This document shows, one piece after another, positions 41,047 to 51,412 of a DNA stretch of 64,000 nt (its first letter is position 1; the number at the start of each line of letters is the position of its first letter). A model generated the notes under the pieces. That model did not search any database, was not told the origin of the DNA, and saw only the letters and a program-made list of their open reading frames with translations. The position numbers and the translations under genes were made by a program. The DNA comes from Actinocorallia populi. GTDB lineage: Bacteria; Actinomycetota; Actinomycetes; Streptosporangiales; Streptosporangiaceae. The stretch covers positions 124,001-188,000 of the forward strand of contig NZ_PVZV01000004.1 in NCBI RefSeq assembly GCF_002995495.1. The letters are read 5' to 3'.

Positions 41047-41927
41047 GCGGCCACGACCCCTACCCCACGCGCCGCGCCGACCGCCCCGAGCTGATCGCGC
41101 GGGTGGACCCGGTGGTCCACGGCGGCGGCGAGGGGCCGCTGTCCGCCGGGGAGCTCGGCGGCTTCGACCGCGACGGCTTCCTGGCGACGGACCGGCTGAT
41201 CACCCCGGAGGAGGTCGTGCGCTACCGGGCCGAGCTGGACCGGCTCGCCGGCGACCCCGCGCTGCGCGGCGACGAGCGGCTCATCACCGAGAAGGGGTCC
41301 GGAGAGGTCCGCTCGGTCTTCGAGGTGCACCGGATCAGCCCGGTCTTCGCCGCGCTCGCCGCCGACCCGCGCATCGTCGGACGGGCCCGGCAGATCCTCG
41401 GCTCGGACGTCTACGTGCACCAGAGCCGGGTCAACTACAAGCCCGGCTTCCGCGGCAAGGACTTCTACTGGCACTCCGACTTCGAGACCTGGCACGCCGA
41501 GGACGGCATGCCGCGGATGCGCGCGGTGAGCGTCTCGATCTCGCTCACCCCCAACAACCCGTACAACGGCGCGCTGATGATCATGCCGGGCTCGCACCGG
41601 ACGTTCGTCTCCTGCGTGGGGGAGACGCCCGCCGAGCACTACCGGGAGTCCCTGAAGGACCAGGAGGTCGGCACCCCCGACCCGGAGAGCCTGACGAAAC
41701 TGGCCGACACCCACGGGATCGAGCTGTTCACCGGCGACGCGGGCTCGGCGGTCATGTTCGACTGCAACTGCATGCACGGCTCGAACGGCAACATCTCCCC
41801 CTACCCGCGCTCGAACGTCTTCCTGGTGTTCAACAGCGTGGAGAACGCCTGCGCGGAGCCGTACGCCGCGCCGGGCCGCAGGCCGTCCTTCCTGGCGTCC
41901 CGCGACTTCACCCCGGTAGGGGGCTGA
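41043..41927 (+). CDS. ectD: Ectoine 5-hydroxylase
   Basis: A 294-residue Fe(II)/2-oxoglutarate dioxygenase. The EctD signature is [19 protein letters not shown], which contains the HxD iron ligands; the distal His is in NCMHGSNGN, with the 2-oxoglutarate Arg nearby (YPRSN). It converts ectoine to 5-hydroxyectoine. It starts on a GTG that overlaps the ectC stop. Its presence means this strain can make both solutes, which is usually linked to heat or desiccation tolerance as well as salt. Confidence 0.96.
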   Translation: MSGHDPYPTRRADRPELIARVDPVVHGGGEGPLSAGELGGFDRDGFLATDRLITPEEVVRYRAELDRLAGDPALRGDERLITEKGSGEVRSVFEVHRISPVFAALAADPRIVGRARQILGSDVYVHQSRVNYKPGFRGKDFYWHSDFETWHAEDGMPRMRAVSVSISLTPNNPYNGALMIMPGSHRTFVSCVGETPAEHYRESLKDQEVGTPDPESLTKLADTHGIELFTGDAGSAVMFDCNCMHGSNGNISPYPRSNVFLVFNSVENACAEPYAAPGRRPSFLASRDFTPVGG

Positions 41928-41993
41928 CCTCCGCCGGAGCCCCTCCGGCCCTATGATCGCCGGAAAAGCCGAGGGATTACGGAGGGGCCCGCC

Positions 41994-42572
41994 TTGCCCA
42001 TGACGATCACCGTCTTCTGCGCGTCCAGCGACCGCATCGCCGCCAAGCACGTCGAGGTGGCGGCGGAGCTGGGCGCCGAACTGGCGCGGCGGGGGCACAC
42101 CCTGGTCACCGGCGGGGGGACCAGGTCGTGCATGGGCGCGGTCGCCAGGGCGGCGCGGGCCGGGGGAGGGCGGACGGTCGGCGTGGTCCCGGCGGGCATG
42201 CCCGGCTCGCAGGAGGGCGCCGACACCGAGAACGACGAGCTGGTGCGCACGCCCGACATGCGCTCGCGCAAGGCCGAGATGGACCGCAGGGCCGACGGCT
42301 TCCTCATCCTGCCCGGCGGCATCGGCACGCTGGAGGAGCTGCTGGAGGTCTGGACGGCCCGCAGCCTGAACTTCCACACCAAGCCGATCGTGGTCCTGGA
42401 CCCGTACGGGGTGTACGAGCCGCTGCGCACCCTGATGGACCACCTGCTCGAGGAGGGCTTCAACCGGCCGGCCGCGGCCGAGGCCGTCTCCTACACCACC
42501 GAGGTGGGCCAGGCCCTCGACCTGCTGGAGTCGGAGTACCGCAGGGTGAACGAGGAACTCCTGGAGTTCTGA
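41994..42572 (+). CDS. LOG-family cytokinin riboside 5'-monophosphate phosphoribohydrolase
   Basis: A 192-residue LOG protein of the short type: TVFCASSDRIAAKH, VTGGGTRSCMGAVARAA, the catalytic Arg/Glu segment MRSRKAEMDRRADG and the PGGIGTLEELLE motif. It resembles, from memory, Mycobacterium tuberculosis Rv1205, which hydrolyses cytokinin nucleotides. The TTG at 41994 is favoured because GGAGG lies 8 nt upstream; the ATG at 42000 is the alternative. A TATGAT box at 41952 is a likely -10 for its promoter. It follows ectD but has its own promoter. Confidence 0.9.
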   Translation: MPMTITVFCASSDRIAAKHVEVAAELGAELARRGHTLVTGGGTRSCMGAVARAARAGGGRTVGVVPAGMPGSQEGADTENDELVRTPDMRSRKAEMDRRADGFLILPGGIGTLEELLEVWTARSLNFHTKPIVVLDPYGVYEPLRTLMDHLLEEGFNRPAAAEAVSYTTEVGQALDLLESEYRRVNEELLEF

Positions 42573-42584
42573 GCCGCGCGCCAG

Positions 42585-42602
42585 GAAACTTCGGAAGTTC
42601 CG
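42585..42602. terminator. Small hairpin after the LOG gene
   Basis: GGAAACTTCGGAAGTTCC is an imperfect self-complementary 18-mer (ACTTC-GGAAGT core) 12 bp after the LOG stop and 100 bp before the PhoX gene. It is a possible terminator or processing site. Confidence 0.3.
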
Positions 42603-42702
42603 GCGGATTTCGCACGGCTCTCACAGAGCGTTCAACCTGCCGGGTCAGGATCCGCGAGGTCGGCAAAGGCCGATCATGCCTGCGGCAAGGAGTTCCTGAC
42701 CC

Positions 42703-44019
42703 ATGAGTGTTTCCCGTCGTGGTTTCGTGGCCGGTGGAGCCGTCTCCATCGCGCTCGCCGGAAGCCTGGACTCCGTCTTCGTGACCGCGGCCGGCGCGGC
42801 CGAGGGCGAGGCGTACGGCTACGGGCCGCTGGTCCCCGACCCGGCGGGAGTCCTGGACCTGCCCCGCGGCTTCAGCTACGAGGTGCTGTCCACCGAGGGC
42901 GAGGCGCTGCCCGGCGGCGGCGTCGTGCCCGGCGCGCACGACGGCATGGCGGCCTTCCCCGGCCGCCGCCACGACGACCTGCGCCTGGTGCGCAACCACG
43001 AGCAGGAGGAGGACGGGACCAAGGCCGTCGCCCGCCCCGAGCTGACCTACGACCCCGAGGCCTTCGGCGGCACCACCACGATCCACGTGGACCGCGAGGC
43101 CAGGGTGCTGGACCAGTACGTCAGCCTCGCCGGCACCGCCGACAACTGCGCGGGCGGCGTCACCCCGTGGGGCACCTGGCTGACCTGCGAGGAGACCGAG
43201 GGCTTCGACGCCCAGACCAAGTCGCACGGCTGGGTGTTCGAGGTCGACCCGACCGGCCGCAGGACCGTGGCCGAGCCGATCGAGCCGCTGGGCCGGTTCG
43301 AGCACGAGGCCGTCTGCATCGACCCGCGCGACAACGTCGTCTACCTGACCGAGGACGCCGAGGAGCCGTTCGGGCTCTTCTACCGCTTCCTGCCCCGGTC
43401 GCACCGCGGCGGCTACCACTGCTACCAGGCGGGCGGCGCCCTGCAGGCGATGCGCGTTCCGGGCGTCTCCGACCTGGCCCAGGTGATGGAGGCCGGCACC
43501 GTCCTGCGGGGCGTGCAGTGGCTCGACGTGCCCGACCCGTCGGCGGCGAAGACCTCCACCCGCGCCCAGTTCGACGACGTCACCCGCTCGTCGAAGCTGG
43601 AAGGCGCCTGGTGGAGCCGGCACAAGGCGTACTTCGTCGCCTCCTACGCGCTCAGGGAGGAGGGCGCGGCCGGCGACCACGCGGGCCAGGTCTGGGCCTA
43701 CGACCCGCGCCGCAACACCCTGGAGCTGGAACTGGTCTTCAAGCCGGGCGGGAGGTTCGAGTCGCCCGACAACATCACCGTCTCGCCGTACGGCGGCGGC
43801 GTGATCCTGGCCGAGGACGGCGACGGCGAGCAGTTCCTCGTCGGCACCGACCGCAGGGGCGAGCCCTTCGCGCTGGCCCGCAACGCCCTGAACGACTCCG
43901 AGTTCGCCGGAGTGACGTTCTCCCCGGACGGCCGCACCCTCTTCGCCAACCGCCAGGAGGGCCCCGGCACCACCTTCGCCATCCGCGGCCCCTGGCAGCG
44001 GATCGGCGGCCGCCGCTGA
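42703..44019 (+). CDS. PhoX-like/DUF839 phosphatase, Tat-exported
   Basis: A 438-residue protein with a Tat signal (SRRGFVAGGAVSIALAGSL). The mature part is a PhoX/DUF839 beta-propeller: HDGMAAFPGRRHDDLRLVRNHEQ, AGTADNCAGGVTPWGTWLTCEET, FEHEAVCIDPRDNVVYLTED, FDNITVSPYGG-like SPDNITVSPYGGGVILAED, and AGVTFSPDGRTLFAN. PhoX enzymes are iron/calcium phosphatases released under phosphate limitation; the Cys pair and Glu residues needed for the metal cluster appear present, but activity is not proven. The GTTCAACCTG upstream (42630) is a weak PHO-box-like element. Confidence 0.85.
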   Translation: MSVSRRGFVAGGAVSIALAGSLDSVFVTAAGAAEGEAYGYGPLVPDPAGVLDLPRGFSYEVLSTEGEALPGGGVVPGAHDGMAAFPGRRHDDLRLVRNHEQEEDGTKAVARPELTYDPEAFGGTTTIHVDREARVLDQYVSLAGTADNCAGGVTPWGTWLTCEETEGFDAQTKSHGWVFEVDPTGRRTVAEPIEPLGRFEHEAVCIDPRDNVVYLTEDAEEPFGLFYRFLPRSHRGGYHCYQAGGALQAMRVPGVSDLAQVMEAGTVLRGVQWLDVPDPSAAKTSTRAQFDDVTRSSKLEGAWWSRHKAYFVASYALREEGAAGDHAGQVWAYDPRRNTLELELVFKPGGRFESPDNITVSPYGGGVILAEDGDGEQFLVGTDRRGEPFALARNALNDSEFAGVTFSPDGRTLFANRQEGPGTTFAIRGPWQRIGGRR

Positions 44020-44023
44020 CCTC

Positions 44024-44344
44024 TCAGGCCAGAGCCCGTCTCCCGACCGCCGGGGGGCGGGCTCCCGCCATCGCGGAGACCATGTCGAGCACCTGGCGCA
44101 GCTCGTCCGGATCGCCCTCGTACTCGAAGGCCGCCGCTCCCAGCCAGGCGTAGACGGCCGCCGCGGCCAGGGCCCCCGAGCCGGTTCCGGTGACGGTCAC
44201 CTTCACCGGACGCCCCCCGGCGACCAGGGCCTCCAGCTCTCCGGCGGCGGGGTCGGCGCCCGCGTCGAGCAGGTCTTCCGGATCCCCGGGAGGTCCGGTC
44301 CACACCAGATCACGGCGGTTTCGCGCGTTCATATCCTCGAGCAT
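44024..44344 (-). CDS. Small protein resembling the C-terminal tail of dihydropteroate synthase
   Basis: A 106-residue protein. Its C-terminal half (AAVYAWLGAAAFEYE, then LRQVLDMVSAMAGARPP) resembles the last helix-strand-helix of actinobacterial dihydropteroate synthases (FolP/FolP2), while the first half has no pterin or sulfa-site motifs. It may be a decayed folP or an unrelated small protein that uses the same fold element. The ATG at 44344 is chosen; ATG at 44332 is possible. It is divergent from the gene at 44378 with a 33-bp gap. Confidence 0.55.
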   Translation of the reverse strand: MLEDMNARNRRDLVWTGPPGDPEDLLDAGADPAAGELEALVAGGRPVKVTVTGTGSGALAAAAVYAWLGAAAFEYEGDPDELRQVLDMVSAMAGARPPAVGRRALA

Positions 44345-44377
44345 GGCACGATCGTCGTACCGGTGAAGGAGGACCCC

Positions 44378-44761
44378 GTGCCCGTAGTGCTCTTGCTCGC
44401 CGCCGTCGTGGTGGTCGCGGCCGCCGTCGTGCTGGCCTCGGGGCGGGGCGGTGAGCTGCGCGAGCCCGTCGAGGAGCTGCCGCCGACGGGGCTGCCGGAG
44501 GACCGGCTGCCGACCGGGACGGACGCGGCGATGGTGAAGCTGCCCAAGGGGGTCTGGGGCTACCACCCGCTGCTCACCGACGAGGTGCTGGGGCGGCTCG
44601 TGCACGCCCTGATGCGCCGGGAGAGCGAGGTGGCCGCGCTGGAGCGGCGGATCGCCGAGCTGACCGCGTACGGGCCGGGGGAGAGCCTGGGCGCGTCCTG
44701 GCTCAAGAAACCGGACGAGCCGGACTTCCTGGACGGGCCGTTCGGGCGGGACCGGGCCTGA
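44378..44761 (+). CDS. Single-pass membrane protein (Rv1209-like)
   Basis: A 127-residue protein with an N-terminal membrane helix (VPVVLLLAAVVVVAAAVVLA), an acidic linker, then the conserved stretch MVKLPKGVWGYHPLLTDEVL and a short coiled coil (RRESEVAALERRIAELT). It resembles a DivIVA-like actinobacterial membrane protein encoded next to DUF3117. The start is the GTG at 44378, because AAGGAGG lies 5 nt upstream; an upstream in-frame GTG at 44363 would place that site inside the gene. Function unknown, possibly cell-envelope related. Confidence 0.75.
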   Translation: MPVVLLLAAVVVVAAAVVLASGRGGELREPVEELPPTGLPEDRLPTGTDAAMVKLPKGVWGYHPLLTDEVLGRLVHALMRRESEVAALERRIAELTAYGPGESLGASWLKKPDEPDFLDGPFGRDRA

Positions 44762-44939
44762 CGGAGCGGCGAAAAAGGCCAGGACAAGGGGCCATCGGAG
44801 ATCTCGCGGACCTGATCGTTACCACTTCGCGCCCGGAACACGGGATAATGGACCACTACTGCTAGACGCGGACGCTTCGGCGGCCAGCGGCTCGCACGGG
44901 CCCGAACGGCCCTGGGCCGGGAAGGAAGGGGATGCACGC

Positions 44940-45107
44940 ATGGCGGCGATGAAGCCGCGGACAGGTGACGGTCCGCTCGAAGTGACCAAGGAGGGACGCG
45001 GCATCGTCATGCGCGTGCCGTTGGAAGGCGGCGGCCGGCTCGTGGTCGAGCTGACTCCCGACGAGGCCAGAGAGCTGGGCGAGGCCATCGGCGGAGTGGT
45101 CGGCTGA
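44940..45107 (+). CDS. DUF3117 small protein (55 aa)
   Basis: A 55-residue protein, starting MAAMKPRTGDGPLEVTKEGR and ending with ELTPDEARELGEAIGGVVG. It matches DUF3117, a highly conserved small acidic protein found in nearly all Actinobacteria. Function is unknown. GGAAGGAAGGGG provides the ribosome site. It lies between the Rv1209-like gene and pepA, and a T-tailed terminator follows it. Confidence 0.92.
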   Translation: MAAMKPRTGDGPLEVTKEGRGIVMRVPLEGGGRLVVELTPDEARELGEAIGGVVG

Positions 45108-45124
45108 AGAGCCGCACGGCCGTG

Positions 45125-45180
45125 CGGTCCCGGCAGATCTCGCCGCCGGGACCGAGGCCGTCTTCGTCCTTTTTCTTTTT
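45125..45180 (+). terminator. Intrinsic terminator with T tract after DUF3117
   Basis: CGGTCCCGGC and GCCGGGACCG form a perfect 10-bp stem with a 10-nt loop, followed after a short spacer by CCTTTTTCTTTTTCC. This is the clearest rho-independent terminator in the window and separates DUF3117 from pepA. Confidence 0.8.
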
Positions 45181-45229
45181 CCTCTTCCCACCGTCGCCGT
45201 CTCCGGCTTTTCTCCCCTAGGGGGCCGTC

Positions 45230-46604
<1,375 letters not shown>

Positions 46605-46624
<20 letters not shown>

Positions 46625-47228
46625 TGACCCGGCGCCGCTTGGGCAGCCCGATCCTGCGGTCCTCGAACGGCGCCTCGGACAGGGCGCGGACCTGCTCGAT
46701 GACCCGGTCCTGCGGCACCGTCCAGCCGTCCAGCACCGGGACGCTCCAGCGCAGCACCGGCACGCCGGGCAGCCCCTGAGTCTTGACCCGCAGCATCTCC
46801 GCGCCGGAGGTGGCGCGGGCGTGCGGGCTGTCCTCGGCGGGCAGGAACGCCAGCCGGTGGGCCAGGCCCTTGCCGCCGGGTATCCCCTCGGTCCAGGCGC
46901 AGACCGCGGCGACCTCGCCCCACGGCAGGAACCTGTCGCGCGAGCGCGGCAGCGGCCACTTGGCGGGGACGCGCACGCCCTCGCCGTCCAGGACGAGCAG
47001 CGGCCTGCGCCCCAGCAGGTGGCCGGCGACCACCGCCAGCACCGCGCCGAAGGCGACCACCCCGGTGACCCCGAGCAGCAGGAAGACGACGCCGCCCGCG
47101 CTGGCGGGGTCGGCCAGCCCGCCGATGACGAACATCACCGAGCAGAACAGCAGGATCAGCACCCCGACGGCCTGGCCCGAACCGCGGAAGGAGGGCTTCA
47201 GCCGGACGGTGAGGGGGGAGGGCGCCAT
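46605..47228 (-). CDS. Membrane protein with PH-like domain, unknown function
   Basis: A 207-residue protein: two membrane helices at about 20-42 and 45-68, followed by a beta-rich domain starting LLVLDGEGVRVPAKW that resembles a bacterial PH-like domain, and a basic C-terminus (PKRRRVIRPKKR). No enzymatic motif is seen. It lies 2 bp downstream of the O-methyltransferase gene and is probably co-transcribed with it. Its 3' end overlaps pepA by 20 bp. Confidence 0.75.
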
Positions 47229-47230
47229 GG

Positions 47231-47854
47231 TCAACCTCGTTTCTGTGCGACGAGCAGGCCGTCCCCGAGCGGCAGGAACAACGGGATGAGCGTCTCGTCC
47301 TCGGCGACGAGCCGGGCCGTCGTGCGCACGCCCCGCGCGTCCGCCGGGTCGGCCAGGGGGGTGCGGGCGTCGTCGAAGGCGACCACGCCGCCCGGCCGCA
47401 GCAGCCGCAGCGCGGCGGCCAGGTACTCGGGGTACTCGCGCGGCATCGCGTCGCAGAACACCAGGTCGTAGGCGGAGTCGGTGAGCCGCGGCAGGACGTC
47501 CAGGGCACGGCCGCTGATCATCCGGGTGCGGGCGGCGGCGAATCCGGCGTCGGCGTAGGCGAGCTTGGCCAGCCGCTGGTTCTCCGGCTCGACGTCCACG
47601 CTGGTCAGGACGCCCTGGGGATGCATGCCGCGCAGCAGCCAGATGCCCGACACGCCGCACCCGGAGCCGATCTCGACCACGGTCCTGGCCCTGATCAGGG
47701 AGGCGACGAACCGCAGCGCCGCGCCGCCGTCCGCCCCGACCGGATCGGCGCCGAACTCCTCCCCCAGCCGCCGGGCCTCGCGCAGCGGCTCATCCTCCGG
47801 GGAGAACCACTCCCCGTCGGTGTGCACCTCGTTGATGGCCGCCTCCCGTGTCAC
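47231..47854 (-). CDS. O-methyltransferase (family 3), Rv1220c-like
   Basis: A 207-residue SAM-dependent O-methyltransferase. VVEIGSGCGVSGIWLLRG is the SAM-binding motif I, LTSVDVEPENQRLAK motif II, and YDLVFCDAMPREYPEYL a metal-binding Asp region. GTG start at 47854; GGAGG lies 6 nt upstream. It is divergent from sigE, the same arrangement as mycobacterial Rv1220c-sigE, and the shared region contains a nearly symmetrical ECF-type promoter, so it may be SigE-controlled. Substrate unknown. Confidence 0.9.
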   Translation of the reverse strand: MTREAAINEVHTDGEWFSPEDEPLREARRLGEEFGADPVGADGGAALRFVASLIRARTVVEIGSGCGVSGIWLLRGMHPQGVLTSVDVEPENQRLAKLAYADAGFAAARTRMISGRALDVLPRLTDSAYDLVFCDAMPREYPEYLAAALRLLRPGGVVAFDDARTPLADPADARGVRTTARLVAEDETLIPLFLPLGDGLLVAQKRG

Positions 47855-47886
47855 AAGAACCCTCCGGGGGCAAAACGATAGCGCCG

Positions 47887-47920
47887 ACCGGGAACGTCGT
47901 GGCGTTCCGCGACGTTCTAA
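47887..47920. promoter_or_regulatory. Divergent ECF (SigE-type) promoter
   Basis: On the plus strand GGAAC (47891-47895), a 17-nt spacer, then CGTT (47913-47916) match the SigE consensus. The reverse strand reads AGAAC, 17 nt, CGTT at the mirrored positions, with the arms GGAACGTCG and CGACGTTCT forming an inverted repeat. One element may thus drive sigE and the O-methyltransferase in opposite directions. Confidence 0.75.
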
Positions 47921-47985
47921 AAAACACCAGCCGAAGGAAACGATGCTCCCTCGGCACGGAAGAGGAGAGGGTGGTCTGAGACACC

Positions 47986-48594
47986 ATGTCTGTCTCAGCG
48001 GTTCCATTTCAGGGCGCGGCCGGAGGAGTCGTCGGCAGGGAGAACGCCCCGGCGGCACAGTGGTCCCCGCCTTCGTGGGACCAGGTCGTCCGCGACCACT
48101 CCGCCCGGGTCTACCGGCTGGCCTACCGGCTGACCGGCAACCAGCACGACGCCGAGGACCTCACCCAGGAGGTCTTCGTGCGGGTGTTCCGCTCGCTGGC
48201 CAACTACACGCCCGGCACGTTCGAGGGCTGGCTGCACCGGATCACCACCAATCTCTTCCTCGACTCGGCGCGCCGCAAGCAGCGCATCCGCTTCGAGAAC
48301 CTGGCCGATGACGCCGCGGACCGGCTGCCCGGCCGGGAGAAGACCCCCGCCCAGGTGTACGAGGACACCAACTTCGACGACGACGTCCAGGCCGCGCTCG
48401 ACGCCCTGGCGCCCGACTACCGTGCCGCCGTCGTGCTGTGCGACATCGAGGGCCTGTCGTACGAGGAGATCGCCGCCACGCTCGGCGTGAAGCTCGGCAC
48501 CGTCCGCAGCCGCATCCACCGGGGGCGCGGCCAGCTGCGCGCGGCCCTCGCCCACCGTGCTCCCGCGGAGAAGAGGAAAGGGATCACCCAGTGA
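47986..48594 (+). CDS. sigE: ECF RNA polymerase sigma factor SigE
   Basis: A 202-residue ECF sigma factor. After a 30-residue N-terminal extension, region 2 spans [20 protein letters not shown] to [15 protein letters not shown] (recognises -10), and region 4 spans [20 protein letters not shown] to [15 protein letters not shown] (recognises -35). GAGGAGAGGG precedes the ATG. Next comes rseA, overlapping by 4 bp. Its own promoter fits the SigE consensus, implying autoregulation. By analogy it responds to cell-envelope stress. Confidence 0.95.
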   Translation: MSVSAVPFQGAAGGVVGRENAPAAQWSPPSWDQVVRDHSARVYRLAYRLTGNQHDAEDLTQEVFVRVFRSLANYTPGTFEGWLHRITTNLFLDSARRKQRIRFENLADDAADRLPGREKTPAQVYEDTNFDDDVQAALDALAPDYRAAVVLCDIEGLSYEEIAATLGVKLGTVRSRIHRGRGQLRAALAHRAPAEKRKGITQ

Positions 48595-49190
48595 GCTGCC
48601 TTGGCGACCGTCTGACCGCCCTGGTCGACGGAGAGCTCGACCATGACGGCAGGGACCGGGCGCTGGCCCATCTGGCGGTCTGCGACGGTTGCCGGAGCGA
48701 GGCCGAGTCGCTGCGCCGCCTCAAGCGCAGACTGCACTCGCTGAAGGACCACCCCGTCGGGAACGAGCTGCTGGGCCGCCTGTACGGGCTGGGGGACACT
48801 CCGGCCGACCCGCCGAAAACCGACCTTCTCTGGCCACCTCAGGTCAAAATGGACGGACCGGTCCCGGGTGACGAGCTGATGCGCCGGCTGTACCGCCTGG
48901 ACGAACCGGGCGACGGCAAGACCGAGGCCTCCCGGTACCGCCGTCCCAGGGACGGCCGTCCGGCGCGCGATCGGCGGCGGGAGGCCCCGCGGCGGAGGCT
49001 GCCGCGGGCGCGTTACCTGGTGGCGGGCGCGGCCACGCTGGCGGCGCTGGGCGCGGGCACGGCCCCCTACGTGAACACCGGCAACGCGCGGGTGCCCAAG
49101 GTGTCACCCAGCTGGAGCCAGGTCTCGGTGCACAATGGCGGGGTCTCCCAGGTGCGCCTGCCCCGCCGCCAGGACGAGCAGAAGCGCTGA
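48591..49190 (+). CDS. rseA: Anti-sigma factor RseA (zinc-binding, membrane-anchored)
   Basis: A 199-residue protein with an N-terminal zinc anti-sigma domain: conserved His in [11 protein letters not shown] gives H-x3-C-x2-C. A variable middle contains two copies of a short motif ([10 protein letters not shown] at about 60 and [12 protein letters not shown] at about 93). One membrane helix at about 142-162 ([16 protein letters not shown]) places the C-terminus outside. It starts on GTG overlapping the sigE stop (GTGA) and holds SigE inactive until envelope stress. Confidence 0.9.
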   Translation: MSCLGDRLTALVDGELDHDGRDRALAHLAVCDGCRSEAESLRRLKRRLHSLKDHPVGNELLGRLYGLGDTPADPPKTDLLWPPQVKMDGPVPGDELMRRLYRLDEPGDGKTEASRYRRPRDGRPARDRRREAPRRRLPRARYLVAGAATLAALGAGTAPYVNTGNARVPKVSPSWSQVSVHNGGVSQVRLPRRQDEQKR

Positions 49191-49302
49191 ATTCTCCGCT
49201 TTCGGCATTATCTCCGCCTAGCGTTTAGGGTGCTTACGGCAAGCACATGGCGGGCGGGCCACGATAAGCCCGTACATCTCAGGCTCGTCAAGGAGTGGGG
49301 TA

Positions 49303-50925
49303 ATGACGGAGGAAAGCCGAGGCTCGGTGGAGTCGCCGGGGGAACCGGGGTTCACTCCCCCGGACGCACCGGCCGAGCCGCCGGCGGACAGGCTGGTGGT
49401 CTCCCGGGAGGCCGCCCAGGCCGCGGCCCCCGCAGCCACCATGATGGACGGCGTGAACGTCCATCAGCAGGACGGCGGCCAGTCGCAGTGGCATTCGGGG
49501 GGACAGCCACTGCCCAAGCAGCAGAAGTCCGAACCCCAGCCGAACTTTGCACAACCGGACTCCTTCCGGGAGTCCGAGAACGCCCCGCCACCGCCCTACC
49601 AGGACGCCCCGCCCCCCTACGGGGAGCCGGCGCCCTACGCGGAGCAGCGGCCGGGATTCGCCCCGCCCCAGCAGGGCGCCTTCTGGCCGGGCACGCAGCC
49701 CCCGGTGCCGCCCCAGCAGCCGCCGCCGCTGCTCGTCCCCGGCATGGGCGGCCAGCCGCCCGTCCCGGGCCAGGGCGGCCCCTCCGGCCCCGGCAGCCCC
49801 AACTGGGCACCGGTGCCCGGCCCGCCGCCGGCGCCCAAGCGCGCCCCCGGTCTCGGCGTCTTCGCGATCGCCGCGCTGGTGATCGCGCTGGTCGCCGGCT
49901 CGGTCGGCGCCGGCCTCTCGGTGGCGCTGACCGGTGAGGAGCGGCCCGGCAACGTCTCCCTGGGCACCGACGGCGGCGACCCGAGCCAGGTGCGCGATCC
50001 CGACTCCGTGGCGGGCATCGCCCAGCGGGTGCTGCCCAGCGTGGTGACGATCAAGGTCAGCATGGGCAACGGCGAGGGCAGCTCGGGCACGGGCTTCGTC
50101 GTCGAGGGCGGCTACGTCATCACCAACCACCACGTCATCTCCGCGGGCGGCCTCGGCCAGCCCTCCAGCGTCACGCTCGTCACCAACGACGAGAAGCAGC
50201 TGCCGGCCACCGTGGTCGGCAACTCCCCGGAGAACGACGTGGCGGTGCTGAAGACCCAGGGCGACCACGGGCTGCCCCCGCTGGAGCTGGGCGACTCCGA
50301 CGCGCTGGCCGTCGGCGACCAGGTGATGGCGATCGGCTCGCCGCTGGGCCTGTCCGGCTCGGTGACCACCGGCATCATCTCGGCCAAGGACCGGGTGGTG
50401 CCCACCCAGAGCGAGGGCAACGCCGAGGCCGGCATGATCACCGCGCTGCAGACCGACGCGGCGATCAACCCCGGCAACTCCGGCGGCCCGCTGCTGGACA
50501 TCGCCAGCGGCCGGGTGATCGGCGTGAACACCGCGATCGCCAGCCTCAGCAGCGGCGGCGGGGAGAGCGGCAGCATCGGCCTGGGCTTCGCCATCCCCAG
50601 CAACAAGGTCCGCCAGGTCGCCGAGACCCTGATCCAGGGCGGCACGGTCAAGAAGACCGTGATCGGCATCAGCATGGACCGCACCTACGTCGGCGACGGC
50701 GTGCAGATCCTCAAGGGCGAGCAGGGCGTCATCAAGGGCGGCCCCGCCGACCAGGCGGGACTCAAGCCCGGCGACGTCATCCTCAAGGTCAACGACAAGG
50801 TGATCACCTCCACCGAGTCGCTGGTCGTGGTGATCACCTCGCACGCGCCGGGCGACCGGGTGAAGCTCACCTACCGCCGCGGCGGACAGGAGAAGACGGT
50901 CGACGTGACCTTGGGTCAGGGTTGA
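49303..50925 (+). CDS. htrA: HtrA-family membrane serine protease with PDZ domain
   Basis: A 540-residue protein. Residues 1-185 are Pro/Gln/Gly-rich and predicted cytoplasmic; a membrane helix spans about 187-210. The S1C trypsin-like domain has catalytic His (YVITNHHVI), Asp (SPENDVAVLK) and Ser (NPGNSGGPL). A PDZ domain follows, with GGPADQAGLKPGDVILKVN. It follows rseA, as in mycobacteria (Rv1223), and acts on misfolded or regulatory envelope proteins. GTCAAGGAG precedes the ATG. Confidence 0.95.
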   Translation: MTEESRGSVESPGEPGFTPPDAPAEPPADRLVVSREAAQAAAPAATMMDGVNVHQQDGGQSQWHSGGQPLPKQQKSEPQPNFAQPDSFRESENAPPPPYQDAPPPYGEPAPYAEQRPGFAPPQQGAFWPGTQPPVPPQQPPPLLVPGMGGQPPVPGQGGPSGPGSPNWAPVPGPPPAPKRAPGLGVFAIAALVIALVAGSVGAGLSVALTGEERPGNVSLGTDGGDPSQVRDPDSVAGIAQRVLPSVVTIKVSMGNGEGSSGTGFVVEGGYVITNHHVISAGGLGQPSSVTLVTNDEKQLPATVVGNSPENDVAVLKTQGDHGLPPLELGDSDALAVGDQVMAIGSPLGLSGSVTTGIISAKDRVVPTQSEGNAEAGMITALQTDAAINPGNSGGPLLDIASGRVIGVNTAIASLSSGGGESGSIGLGFAIPSNKVRQVAETLIQGGTVKKTVIGISMDRTYVGDGVQILKGEQGVIKGGPADQAGLKPGDVILKVNDKVITSTESLVVVITSHAPGDRVKLTYRRGGQEKTVDVTLGQG

Positions 50926-51009
50926 CCAGCTGCTTTGTCAGCTCTGGGGTGGCGGATACCCTAAGGGGGGCCGGGACCGATCCCGGCCTCCCTGTCCATG
51001 GAGGCGCAG

Positions 51010-51384
51010 TTGTTCGACATCGGACTCCCTGAGGCGCTGGTCCTGGCCATCCTGGCCCTGGTCATCTTCGGGGAGAAGCTCCCGTCGGTGGCGCAGCAGG
51101 CCGGGCGCACCCTGCGCCAGCTCCGCCAGATGGCGCAGTCCGCGCAGACCGACCTGCGCGAGGGGCTGGGCCCGGAGTTCAAGGACTTCGACCCGCGCGA
51201 CCTCAACCCCAAGTCCTTCGTGCGCAAGCACCTGTTCGAGGACGACGACGACCCCCTGGGCGTGCGCAGGCTCCGCGAGGAGCTCGACGACGACTTCGCC
51301 GAACCGCTGGGCCCTCCCGGACGCGGCCGCTCGGAGATGCTGGGCCAGGACGAGCGCCCGCCCTTCGACGACGAGGCCACCTGA
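51010..51384 (+). CDS. tatB: Twin-arginine translocase subunit TatB
   Basis: A 124-residue protein starting with the TatB N-terminus (FDIGLPEALVLAILALVIFG), then the hinge GEKLPSVAQQAGRTLRQLRQ and an amphipathic helix, and a charged C-terminus. The TTG at 51010 is chosen: it gives the canonical M-FDIG start and GGAGG lies 5 nt before it; the ATG at 50998 would place that site in the gene. Several Tat substrates occur in this window. tatA/tatC are not here. The order htrA-tatB matches mycobacteria. Confidence 0.93.
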   Translation: MFDIGLPEALVLAILALVIFGEKLPSVAQQAGRTLRQLRQMAQSAQTDLREGLGPEFKDFDPRDLNPKSFVRKHLFEDDDDPLGVRRLREELDDDFAEPLGPPGRGRSEMLGQDERPPFDDEAT

Positions 51385-51412
51385 CCACCTGACCCCGCCC
51401 GCGGCCCCGACC

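Noticed and set aside
42620-42650. PHO box upstream of the PhoX-like gene
   Set aside because: Only one GTTCAAC element is recognisable; direct repeats at 11-nt spacing are not clear enough to call a PhoP site.
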